In this document: positions 14,304 through 20,688 of the stretch, piece after piece
Layout of the letters: each line of letters opens with the position of its first letter
How positions within the stretch are numbered: position 1 is the stretch's first letter
Origin: Lachnospiraceae bacterium UBA3802
GTDB lineage: Bacteria; Bacillota; Clostridia; Lachnospirales; Lachnospiraceae
NCBI GenBank assembly: GCA_002369155.1
Contig: DFEM01000066.1
Coordinates: 1 to 21,812 of the forward strand
Direction: 5' to 3'
Length of the DNA stretch: 21,812 nucleotides
Translations under genes and position numbers: made by a program
Notes under the pieces: generated by a model
The model's input: only the letters and a program-made list of their open reading frames with translations
What the model was told of the DNA's origin: nothing
Databases searched by the model: none

Positions 14304-14957
14304 TTGAAGAAGAAAACTTTGGCGTTGTTTGACTCCAATCTGAATTATATGGAAAAGCTTTACAGATATCTTGAGGATTGCAGAAAAATCAAATTATCGA
14401 TTTGCGCATTTACCGATGAAGAAAAACTGATTGAGTACATGGACAGGGAAAAGATAGATTATCTGATTGCTTCGGAAGACAAGAAAACGGATTTTTCGAG
14501 AGTCGGTCAGGTGATTTACATACATGAAAATTTTCAAAATGAAGGAATATATCGATATACTCCCGCGGACGGAGTGGTGGACAGACTCACGAAAATTATA
14601 GGTTTGGATATTAACGAAGGAGAATTCAGCAATACCGATTCGAAAGTTATCGGAGTTTTTTCGCCGGTCGGCAGGACAATGAAAACTTCGTTTTGCACGG
14701 TGCTCGGTCAGATGCTTGCAAAGAAAAACAGGGTTTTATATTTGAATTTCGAGAGCTTTTCGGGGATGTGTTCGGCATGGAACGCGCCCAGAAACGGAGA
14801 CATGACGGATATCCTTTATTACTTTAACAACATAAGGGGAGAGTTCGTAAACAAATTCCGCGAAAGCTTAAGCAATTACAACGGACTGGATATGATTAAA
14901 CCTGCATTTTACTATATCGATCTGGCGTATATTACACCGGATGTCTGGGATGATTAA
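14304..14957 (+). pseudogene. TadZ/CpaE-like ATPase, truncated at the edge of the AT-rich island
   Basis: 217 residues where the family normally has about 350-450. An N-terminal atypical receiver-like domain (1-105) is followed by the start of a MinD/ParA-type ATPase: IGVFSPVGRTMKTSFCTVLG (116-135), the P-loop of the TadZ type with Lys127, then VLYLNFESFSG (144-154) for the first switch. The protein stops at PDVWDD; Walker B and the rest are missing. The stop is TAA, and reading past it gives AERIF in frame, which would continue family-like sequence, so a TTA-to-TAA change or a junction close by could explain the stop. The start is TTG with AGGAGG 5 bp before. The rest of the Tad operon (tadA, tadB, tadC) is not downstream here. 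Confidence 0.78.
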
Positions 14958-15213
14958 GCCGAAAGAATTTTTAAATTATAATATTTATGTTGATAAGTCT
15001 TATTAAATAATAGAACAAAGGGCTTTGCGAATTTTGAATGAAAATAAAAATAAACAGTGTAAAATTTGGGTTTTAAAAATATAGTATAAGAAAGTGTTCT
15101 ATTGAAGAGTGATATTTTTAAAATTATTTTTTAATGAAAGCAGGATGTTTAAGTATGTTTTTTTAATAGAAGATTATTAATTATATACCAAGTTGAAATA
15201 TGGTAATAATTTG
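14958..15213. other. Non-coding AT-rich junction with a 17-bp dyad
   Basis: No open frame or clear promoter was found. The one structure is TTGATAAGTCTTATTAA (14990-15006), a near-perfect dyad (7 of 8 positions per arm) around a central T, 33 bp after the TadZ stop. It could mark the recombination point, but chance is possible in such AT-rich DNA. Confidence 0.35.
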
Positions 15214-15568
15214 CTATCTCATATACGGCTCACCATCAAACATATCTTCTTGGCCAAAATCGCCTAGTTTTCCATCAGTAATTACAATTTTATCGCTAGA
15301 AGTATTTGAATCTCCGTTTTCTCCGTCATTAATAGCAAATATTAAATCTGATTTTGCTTATATCTTGGAATGCGGTCACATTTTTTTCTTTAATGAACTC
15401 GCCGTCAGGTCCTATGAAGGCACATATATCTTTATGCCAAGCACCAATAGCAACAGTATCATTGTAAATTATTAAGTAGCATTCTCCATCTTCGAGTGTG
15501 GGATTTTCATTGTTTTCTAAGCTAATCATAGTAACGTGAAAAGTAATATCAATATTTTGATTGTTCAT
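15214..15568 (-). pseudogene. Unknown small protein gene with one apparent frameshift
   Basis: Frame 1 runs from ATG 15568 (ribosome site AGAAAGG) for 79 residues, MNNQNIDITFHVTMISLE... to a stop at 15329. Removing one A from the AAAA run near 15355 lets the frame continue as SKSDLIFAINDGENGD and on to MFDGEPYMR, stopping at 15214-15216, for about 117 residues in all. The continuation is clean and acidic like the first part, so a single-base indel (mutation or sequencing error) is likely. It follows the 231-residue gene by 24 bp on the same strand and shares its FDGEP ending. Function unknown; not recognised as any family. Confidence 0.6.
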
Positions 15569-15592
15569 TTTTTTCCTTTCTGATTTGCATCA

Positions 15593-16288
15593 TTAGTATT
15601 CTTCTTCATCTTCATAATCTTCTAAGTCATCGTAATCCGGTTCTCCATCGAAATAGAAGGTCAAGGAACCATCAGATTGGTTTTCTATTGCAAGCATCAG
15701 AACAGCTCCATCAGAATCATAGTAGTATTCTGAATCTGCGATACAATCAACAAAAGAAGTGGCTTTGAAAAGATCATTTATTTTTTTAATAAATTTATTA
15801 GGTTTCTTCGAGGCTGGCATATCTTCACCATAGACGGTTTTTTCAATTTGTAGTAGGAGGTCGCTAGCATTTTGAACTGACTCGGAGAGCTCTGCTTCTA
15901 ATAGTTTTAATTTCTCAAGATCAACCGTTGAAGTATCAGCATTTGGTTGGGGCTCAAGTTGAAAAACAAAGTACTTAATTATTAAGCGAAGGCAGGTGGC
16001 TTGGGGAAGTTTCGCTCGCGGAGATATTGAAATTGAAAGGTGGTCTAAAGCGGATTTTTCCATATTAAAATTTCTACATATACAACTAGAAGGAGAGTCA
16101 TAAGGAAGGAAATGACGAAGGACAGTTTCATAAGAACTCTCAGGTACAGTATCATAGAAGCGATTAACGGATTCTGATGCGAGGTGTGAATCTCGTACTG
16201 AAGTGGCGGATTCTCCAGGGTGCCATGCGTTCCGTAATATCTCAAATTCTTTTTTGTTTTGGGCATCTAATGCGAAGGTGTGATACAT
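15593..16288 (-). CDS. Unknown protein with acidic C-terminal tail
   Basis: 231 residues, no membrane helix, signal peptide or known motif. The N-terminal half (MYHTFALDAQNKKEFEILRN) is mixed; a middle helical region (about 118-150, DLEKLKLLEAELSESVQNAS) may form a coiled coil. The C-terminal part gives strands (AVLMLAIENQSDGSLTFYF) and then a very acidic tail rich in Asp, Glu and Tyr. The ATG is preceded by AAAGGA, and a sigma-A-like promoter lies about 70 bp upstream. A second, frameshifted gene follows after 24 bp with a similar ending, so the two may be related partners. The cytoplasmic, acidic-tail style would fit an immunity or inhibitor protein, but nothing proves it. Confidence 0.7.
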   Translation of the reverse strand: MYHTFALDAQNKKEFEILRNAWHPGESATSVRDSHLASESVNRFYDTVPESSYETVLRHFLPYDSPSSCICRNFNMEKSALDHLSISISPRAKLPQATCLRLIIKYFVFQLEPQPNADTSTVDLEKLKLLEAELSESVQNASDLLLQIEKTVYGEDMPASKKPNKFIKKINDLFKATSFVDCIADSEYYYDSDGAVLMLAIENQSDGSLTFYFDGEPDYDDLEDYEDEEEY

Positions 16289-16359
16289 TTTTATGCCATC
16301 CTTTCTTTGGTAATGTTTATTCTAACAAACAATTTATGTTGTTTCAAAAGCACAAAACC

Positions 16360-16388
16360 ATAATATACCAAAACAGACATAAATGCAA
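16360..16388 (-). promoter_or_regulatory. Sigma-A promoter for the 231-residue protein gene
   Basis: Minus strand: TTGCAT (16383-16388), 17-bp spacer, TATTAT (16360-16365), about 72 bp before the ATG at 16288. Confidence 0.65.
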
Positions 16389-16550
16389 GAAAAATCGTAT
16401 CGCTTCTCAAAGTTGCATAATTTGCGGCATATAAATCTTTTTACACACGATCAATCCGCCTTTGTTTGGGTGTAGATATAAGTTACATACTTAATGGTTT
16501 CCAAAAAAATATATCCTATTGCAATAATTAGAAATGTTTTATATGGGTTG

Positions 16551-16579
16551 TTGACAGATATATATTTAAGGCTTAAAAT
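16551..16579 (+). promoter_or_regulatory. Sigma-A promoter for the 121-residue protein gene
   Basis: A perfect -35 TTGACA (16551-16556), 17-bp spacer, and TAAAAT (16574-16579). Transcription should start near 16586, right at a palindrome. Confidence 0.82.
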
Positions 16580-16589
16580 ATTAAAAAAA

Positions 16590-16610
16590 GTTAGGGTGTA
16601 TAACCCTAAC
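16590..16610 (+). promoter_or_regulatory. Palindrome at the transcription start: candidate operator
   Basis: GTTAGGGT (16590-16597) and ACCCTAAC (16603-16610) with a GTATA centre, an 8-bp perfect inverted repeat 10 bp after the -10. Its place fits a repressor blocking a strong promoter, or a 5'-end hairpin in the mRNA. There is no T run, so it is not a terminator. Confidence 0.55.
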
Positions 16611-16630
16611 GAAAATGAAAGGAAAAACCT

Positions 16631-16996
16631 ATGCGTATTATATCTAATTATTCTCCAGAAGAAACTGAGGCCATTCTACGTGCAGCTGAAGAACAAGGAG
16701 TTTCTGCAAATCAATTGCAGGCTGTTGCATTAACGCTCTATGTTGGCGTTCCAAGAACAGCTTCTTTTTCATCGACTCAGATATACCAAATAATAGATGA
16801 TTATATTTCAAATATGAAGCCCGGTGAGAAGATGATTTGTAGTACTCCCTTTTCAAGCCCTTGCCCAGTTATTTGGGCAAGAATGACTAGGAACGACAAA
16901 GGCATAGCTGCGAAATACATCCGAAAGTATAAAAATAACGGAACATTAAAAATTTGTTATAAAAAGCAAAATTTGAATTATTACGAAAGACAATAA
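16631..16996 (+). CDS. Unknown 121-residue protein, possible small DNA-binding or regulatory protein
   Basis: Starts at ATG with AAAGGA 7 bp upstream. The N-terminal 40 residues (SPEETEAILRAAEEQGVSANQLQ) look like two helices of a ribbon-helix-helix or helix-turn-helix kind. The C-terminal part has an aromatic/basic pattern (IWARMTRNDKGIAAKYIRKYK, then ICYKKQNLNYYERQ, best seen around residues 80-121) that resembles the small winged modules in antitoxin-like proteins. No family is recognised with certainty. A strong promoter with a palindrome at the start site makes self-repression plausible. Confidence 0.65.
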   Translation: MRIISNYSPEETEAILRAAEEQGVSANQLQAVALTLYVGVPRTASFSSTQIYQIIDDYISNMKPGEKMICSTPFSSPCPVIWARMTRNDKGIAAKYIRKYKNNGTLKICYKKQNLNYYERQ

Positions 16997-17077
16997 CTAC
17001 AAATTGAATACTCCTTCAAATTTATTCCTTGTCTTTTTTATGTATAAGTATCTGATTATATTATTGGAGGACCGTTG

Positions 17078-17398
17078 ATGTCGAAGGTTTTATATATAAA
17101 GGCTAACTTCGAGTATTATTTTATAGATCTAGATAATGATTTCAAAATGTACAAGCAGTTCCTATCTGGAGATCCTGCAATTTGTTATATTAAAGATGAA
17201 TTGTACTTAATTAGCGATTGTAAAGCAAAAGACAATCATTATCATATAAATGCGCTAGCAACTCGAGTACTTAGGGCATACCACCCTTCTTATAATGACC
17301 TTATTTATGGAGATGTACTTATCATAGGGGAAAAAGGAGCAGGTCTATCTCGTGAGCGTATAGTTGAATTACAACATTTACTAGAATGTGAGGAGTAA
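17078..17398 (+). CDS. DUF3846-like small protein
   Basis: 106 residues from ATG 17078, chosen because GGAGG (17066-17070) is 7 bp away; a TTG three bases earlier is in frame but less well placed. The sequence begins KVLYIKANFEYYFIDLDNDF, continues with an Asn- and Lys-containing middle (KAKDNHYHINALATRVLR) and ends with GDVLIIGEKGAGLSRERIVEL, the order of features seen in DUF3846 proteins of clostridial mobile elements (strand, helix, N-x-A-T-R-like turn, GDvlIiG, then a Leu-rich helix). This is from memory of the family pattern. Function unknown. The next gene starts 5 bp after its stop. Confidence 0.65.
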   Translation: MSKVLYIKANFEYYFIDLDNDFKMYKQFLSGDPAICYIKDELYLISDCKAKDNHYHINALATRVLRAYHPSYNDLIYGDVLIIGEKGAGLSRERIVELQHLLECEE

Positions 17399-17402
17399 AA
17401 TA

Positions 17403-17642
17403 ATGAATACAGGAAAGCAATTAGAAACAACTAGATTGTACCTTAAACCTGCAAACAATGAAAGAGATATAATCCCATTCCTATCTATGTTAAGAGATGA
17501 CGGAGATTTTACATTATATGCTTCCTGCGAGTACAGTGAATGCATATTCCAACATCGGTTTAGCAATTATTTTAAAAGGTATGATAGGTATTCGCTATTG
17601 AAGATTATTATGACACGATATAATTTCAGCTTTTCTGAATAA
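17403..17642 (+). pseudogene. Acetyltransferase (GNAT) N-terminal fragment
   Basis: 79 residues from ATG 17403, with GAGGAG 7 bp before. The start LETTRLYLKPANNERD follows the opening of RimJ/RimL-type N-acetyltransferases (LeTeRLiLR), and LRDDGDFTLYASCEYSE could be the next part of that domain. The acetyl-CoA loop (Q/RxxGxG/A) and the later strands are missing: the frame ends at SLLKIIMTRYNFSFSE. GNAT enzymes are usually 150-180 residues, so this is either a remnant or a small unrelated protein. The metallophosphoesterase gene starts 16 bp after its stop. Confidence 0.45.
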
Positions 17643-17657
17643 GGGGATTGAAACAAT

Positions 17658-18233
17658 ATGATTACGACACTATATAAGCCTTTTCAAGGTTGGTCTGACG
17701 GTGGAGGCATATATATTTTATCCGATTTACATTTTGAAGATGCAGACTGTAAATTGATGGATTCGAACTGGATAACACCGGAAGTACAAATAGATATTAT
17801 CAATAAAAAAGTTAAAAAGAACGATACTTTCGTGTGCTTGGGTGATGTAGGCAATCCTAAATATCTCCCTTTAATAAAAGCAAAAAAGAAGATTCTACTT
17901 TTAGGTAACCATGATCCTAAGGGTGCATACAAAGAGTATTTTAGCGAAGTGTATAAGGGCCCACTTTTTATTTCTGACAAAATACTTTTGTCGCATGAGC
18001 CGGTGCATGGACTATCTTGGTGTCTTAATATTCATGGACATGATCATAACAACAGAGAAGAGTATAAAGAAGGATGTAAGCATATAAATGTTGCGGCAAA
18101 TGTATGCGGGTATACTCCTATTAATCTTGGTCAATTAATCAAAAGTGGTATTTTGTCGGATATAGATAGTATTCATCGCCAAACTATCAACGGAGCGATT
18201 GAAAGAAAGAGACTAAATTTGCCTAGAATATAA
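17658..18233 (+). CDS. Calcineurin-like metallophosphoesterase
   Basis: 191 residues with the complete metal-binding set: SDLHF (22-26, Asp23 and His25), GDVGN (62-66, Asp63), GNHD (83-86, Asn84 and His85), SHEP (112-115, His113) and HGHDH (126-130, His128 and His130). It is a small single-domain enzyme like those in phages and mobile elements, which hydrolyse phosphomonoesters or diesters with two metal ions in the cytoplasm. The substrate is not predictable. AAGGGG lies about 11 bp before the ATG. It sits in the plus-strand run of small genes and is the only one with a clear catalytic function. Confidence 0.9.
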   Translation: MITTLYKPFQGWSDGGGIYILSDLHFEDADCKLMDSNWITPEVQIDIINKKVKKNDTFVCLGDVGNPKYLPLIKAKKKILLLGNHDPKGAYKEYFSEVYKGPLFISDKILLSHEPVHGLSWCLNIHGHDHNNREEYKEGCKHINVAANVCGYTPINLGQLIKSGILSDIDSIHRQTINGAIERKRLNLPRI

Positions 18234-18317
18234 AATCTTAAATTCCAATAATAAAACTGGGATTATTCCTATAACGAGATCTTATTAAAGAAGGGAAAAA
18301 GAAGGAGACATCGGTAA

Positions 18318-18848
18318 GTGAATAAAAAAGAAATATCCGCCTTTTCAGATGGAGCAGGTAATGTAACGCTATCAGGGTTTACCTTTCTTATAAATAAACG
18401 ACCCGAAGAATTTGAGGTGTGCTTGCTTATAAAAAAATCAGGATATCTGAGCGCCGGTTGTTGGTTAACCAGTTCGCTATACCCAGATGGTCGCTTCCTT
18501 CAAGGCCATAGTGGCTTTATTGAAGCTACAGATGTACTTGCTTGGATTCCAATAGAAAAAGCATCGACTGATATAAATAGAATGTGCTGGAATCCTGCTT
18601 ACCATCCCATTGCTTTTTTTGCAGATTGCTTTACAGTTTATGCCAAAGATAATGATCCCCGTCTGGTTATTGAATATACAGGAGGAGCTGAAGAAGTAGT
18701 TTTGATTTATCTGGATGTAATTACAGGTAAAATTGATGGTGACAGCTGCGATTTTAAGGAAACATTAAGAGCCTTTTATACTGATAATAAAGAAAGACTA
18801 GTGAAGGATTACTATAATGGTAAATACAATGTTTTACCTAATTGGTAA
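18318..18848 (+). CDS. Unknown 176-residue protein
   Basis: Starts at GTG 18318 with AAGGAG 10 bp before. It has no membrane helix, signal or catalytic motif, but is rich in aromatic and Cys residues: GYLSAGCWLTSSLYPDGRF, MCWNPAYHPIAFFADCF, and VVLIYLDVITGKIDGDS near the end. The strand-heavy pattern with a last helix (ETLRAFYTDNKERLVKDYY) resembles the small immunity-type proteins of polymorphic toxin loci, but that is a loose impression. It lies 84 bp after the metallophosphoesterase gene. Confidence 0.65.
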   Translation: MNKKEISAFSDGAGNVTLSGFTFLINKRPEEFEVCLLIKKSGYLSAGCWLTSSLYPDGRFLQGHSGFIEATDVLAWIPIEKASTDINRMCWNPAYHPIAFFADCFTVYAKDNDPRLVIEYTGGAEEVVLIYLDVITGKIDGDSCDFKETLRAFYTDNKERLVKDYYNGKYNVLPNW

Positions 18849-18914
18849 GTCCATTTTCGGAATTGTGAGTCTGGAGAGTAATATTGAATGTTTGATTCGA
18901 GGGAATATTATTAA

Positions 18915-19130
18915 ATGAGAAAGTACATCATCAAAGTTAATGATATAGAATATCATTCATATAAGGAATTGTGTACGGATTTGGATATTGATTATGCAGT
19001 ATTCATGAAAGTAAAACATGATAATCCAGAAATATCCCAATTGGATTTATTAAAACATTTTTATGAACATGTTTTAGTAAAGATGATAGATAGTTCTTTT
19101 TTAGTAAATGAGAGATTTAAGAAACCCTAA
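18915..19130 (+). CDS. Unknown 71-residue protein
   Basis: Starts at ATG 18915 with a weak GAGGGAA about 11 bp upstream. It begins KYIIKVNDIEYHSYKEL and continues with a helix-turn (LDIDYAVFMKVKHDNPEISQ), a pattern that could be a small helix-turn-helix or adaptor. No family is recognised. It stands 66 bp after the previous gene and is followed by about 190 bp of AT-rich DNA with no recognised structure apart from a weak stem near 19,170. Confidence 0.55.
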   Translation: MRKYIIKVNDIEYHSYKELCTDLDIDYAVFMKVKHDNPEISQLDLLKHFYEHVLVKMIDSSFLVNERFKKP

Positions 19131-19324
19131 ACAAATCATATGGGGACACTTTTCCAAATAGGGACATTGGTAATTAAAAACCAATTAACTGTATTTGCAT
19201 TATAATTTAAATTCTATTAAAGAATTATACTTAGCTTATTGCAAAGCATCAGTATTGGATTAAATTCTCAATATGATATCAGGAAAAAAACGCAGAAAAT
19301 AATTAGATGTAGAGGGGTTAGTAA

Positions 19325-19657
19325 ATGAGAACTGAAGAAACTAATCACGATGAGATCCCAAAGTATATAAAGAGAAAAAGAAGCAATATTTCTAATTCTA
19401 GGAATAAAACGGATCATAAACATCAATACAGTAAATGCCTGTTAATATACAAAGAACGTCCATATCTGGCCAATTATTGTACGAAATGTGGAAGGATACG
19501 TGATTGGGATTTTTGTAGGAAAAAATGTGAGAATGGTTACATGTTGCTTAGAGATGACGAGGTCTATGAATTATACAAAGATTTGATACAATTTAGAGTA
19601 GATGACTTATACTTAAAAAACTTGTCAGTTTTTCTAAATGGGAAGTTGGAGGCATAA
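19325..19657 (+). CDS. Unknown protein with possible zinc-binding site
   Basis: 110 residues from ATG 19325, preceded by GAGGGG. A basic N-terminus (KYIKRKRSNISNSRNK) is followed by HKHQYSKCLL and then YCTKCGRIRDWDFCRKKC (about 51-68), giving a CxxC and a CxxxC that may hold zinc, then an acidic helical tail (DDEVYELYKDLIQF). The HKHxYxxC plus CxxCG arrangement recurs in small clostridial proteins of unknown role. The next gene begins right at its stop codon, with GGAGG inside the end of this gene, so the pair is translated together. Confidence 0.65.
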   Translation: MRTEETNHDEIPKYIKRKRSNISNSRNKTDHKHQYSKCLLIYKERPYLANYCTKCGRIRDWDFCRKKCENGYMLLRDDEVYELYKDLIQFRVDDLYLKNLSVFLNGKLEA

Positions 19658-19903
19658 ATGGAATCAATCGAAGAATTTAAAGTATTTGCTAGAGAAAAAT
19701 ACAAAGATTTTGACAGCGATGAGGAATGGCTGGATTACATATATTCCTATGCGTTGGAACATAACCCAGTTTTTACCGAGAGTTTGTGCCTTGGAACACC
19801 GGGGATATATTGTATTCATCAAGATGAAGAAAATGCAGATTGCGGTCAATGCTTATTAGAGGACATAAATGTGGTTAAAGATTGGTTTGGTATTACGGAG
19901 TAA
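19658..19903 (+). CDS. Unknown 81-residue protein coupled to the zinc-site gene
   Basis: Starts at ATG 19658, immediately after the TAA of the previous gene, with GGAGG within that gene's last codons. It is acidic (IEEFKVFAREKYKDFDSDEE) with three Cys in a row of short spacing (IYCIHQDEENADCGQC, about 51-66) that might bind metal, then a final helix (DINVVKDWFGI). Its partner also has Cys pairs, so the two may work together. No family recognised. Confidence 0.6.
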   Translation: MESIEEFKVFAREKYKDFDSDEEWLDYIYSYALEHNPVFTESLCLGTPGIYCIHQDEENADCGQCLLEDINVVKDWFGITE

Positions 19904-19907
19904 AAAT

Positions 19908-20066
19908 AGTATCACACAAATTCAAAAGTATCACAAAGTATCACACAAAAATTTCGAGAATGGTCTCATAACTTAAAAGTTTTGATACTGTTTTGAAAAT
20001 CCCTATTTAAAAGGTTTTAAACGGTCTCATAATATGGTATCATAAGTGTATCGTATTTTAGACCGT
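19908..20066. repeat. Recombination-site-like cluster of half-site repeats upstream of the serine recombinase
   Basis: A motif RGTMTCAWAA recurs at least eight times, counting looser copies: AGTATCACAC at 19908 and 19937, AGTATCACAA at 19927, GGTCTCATAA at 19962 and 20023, GGTATCATAA at 20036, and reverse-strand copies at 19979-19989 and 20055-20064. Two of them make a 28-bp dyad (19962-19989): arms GGTCTCATAACTT and AGTATCAAAACTT (10 of 13 alike) around a central AA. ACGGTCT (20021-20027) also faces AGACCGT (20060-20066). This is the build of a res or hix-type site for serine recombinases. Confidence 0.65.
19982..20009 (+). promoter_or_regulatory. Candidate recombinase promoter inside the site cluster
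   Basis: TTGATA (19982-19987), 16-bp spacer, TATTTA (20004-20009). The -35 overlaps the 28-bp dyad, so the recombinase could repress its own gene on binding, as known for Tn3-type resolvases. Confidence 0.4.
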
Positions 20067-20091
20067 TTTTTGATTTATAAGGAGTGTGAAA

Positions 20092-20661
20092 ATGGTATAC
20101 GGATATGCTCGTGTAAGTACAAAAGGGCAGGCTAAAGACGGAAATAGTATTGAGGCTCAAATTGAAACTTTATCATCTGCCGGGGCCAAGGAAATCTATA
20201 AAGAAGCATTTACAGGAACTACAACAAAGCGTCCGGAACTTGAAAAATTATTAAAGAAACTTCAAAAGGGTGATACGCTGATTGTTACAAAACTTGATCG
20301 AATTGCGAGAAGTGCATCTGAAGGTTCTCAATTAATCCAAGGCTTGCTAGACAAAGGAATAAGTGTGAATGTTCTTAATATGGGCAAGATGGATGATACA
20401 GCGACAGGTAAACTTGTATGTCATATCATGTTTGCTTTTGCAGAGTTTGAGCGAGATATGATAGTAGAAAGAACTCAAGAAGGGCGAATAATTGCTAGAA
20501 AGAATTCTAATTTCAAAGAAGGCAGGCCTAAAAAGTATAGTAATAAGCAGATAGAACATGCAATAACATTATTAGAGACTCATAGTTATAAGCAAGTAAC
20601 GGAAATGACGGGAATAAGTAAAGCTACACTTGCCAGGGCAAAGGCAAAAATGGAAGTATAA
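20092..20661 (+). CDS. Serine recombinase (resolvase/DNA invertase family)
   Basis: 189 residues, the length of Hin and Tn3 resolvases. The catalytic Ser is in YARVSTKGQ (Ser9), with the paired arginines in [13 protein letters not shown] (about 66-71) and the long E helix ([28 protein letters not shown], here given only by position, about 104-131). A C-terminal DNA-binding domain starts at EGRPKKYS (about 145) and ends with a helix-turn-helix ([19 protein letters not shown]). AAGGAG is 7 bp before ATG 20092; a GTG at 20086 is a worse start. It sits directly after a cluster of half-site repeats and 27 bp before hsdM. It may act as resolvase of a mobile element or as an invertase; the two cannot be separated without the partner site. 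Confidence 0.93.
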   Translation: MVYGYARVSTKGQAKDGNSIEAQIETLSSAGAKEIYKEAFTGTTTKRPELEKLLKKLQKGDTLIVTKLDRIARSASEGSQLIQGLLDKGISVNVLNMGKMDDTATGKLVCHIMFAFAEFERDMIVERTQEGRIIARKNSNFKEGRPKKYSNKQIEHAITLLETHSYKQVTEMTGISKATLARAKAKMEV

Positions 20662-20688
20662 ATAAATCCATAAAAGGAGAATAAAAAG

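Larger units (their letters stand above)
16289..16630. other. Divergent intergenic region with two promoters and one palindrome
   Basis: No convincing gene lies in this 342-bp stretch. It holds the minus-strand promoter at 16360-16388, the plus-strand promoter at 16551-16579, a hairpin/operator at 16590-16610, and a ribosome site at 16618-16623. Nothing is recognised between 16389 and 16550; the open frames there are short and AT-driven. Confidence 0.6.
14958..20661. mobile_element. AT-rich accessory island of small orphan genes, ending at a serine recombinase
   Basis: Base composition drops visibly after the truncated TadZ gene and stays low to the recombinase. Genes inside are short, mostly unknown, with fragments (acetyltransferase, frameshifted gene), in contrast to the compact backbone on the left. 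The left edge near 14,960-15,006 breaks TadZ. The right edge is not fixed: hsdM after 20,689 appears less AT-rich and may be part of the element or of a separate restriction locus. No integrase of the tyrosine type or tRNA target is visible. Confidence 0.5.

Noticed and set aside
15187..15195. ACCAAGTTG identical to one half of the LytTR-type repeat
   Set aside because: A single copy with no partner at 21 bp, in AT-rich non-coding DNA; likely chance.
15200..15475. Plus-strand frame of 91 residues over the small unknown gene
   Set aside because: It is antisense to the minus-strand gene that has a ribosome site and continues cleanly after one frameshift correction; the plus frame has no ribosome site.
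16177..16434. Plus-strand frame of 85 residues over the start of the 231-residue gene
   Set aside because: It runs across the promoter and start of the minus-strand gene and has no ribosome site or protein-like composition.
16997..17040. AT-rich hairpin with T-rich tail after the 121-residue gene
   Set aside because: The stem has only five pairs plus a bulge; too weak to call as a terminator.
19140..19166. GGGGACAC and AGGGACAT short tandem-like repeat
   Set aside because: Only two imperfect copies, no symmetry and no element ends nearby; not enough to call a repeat family.
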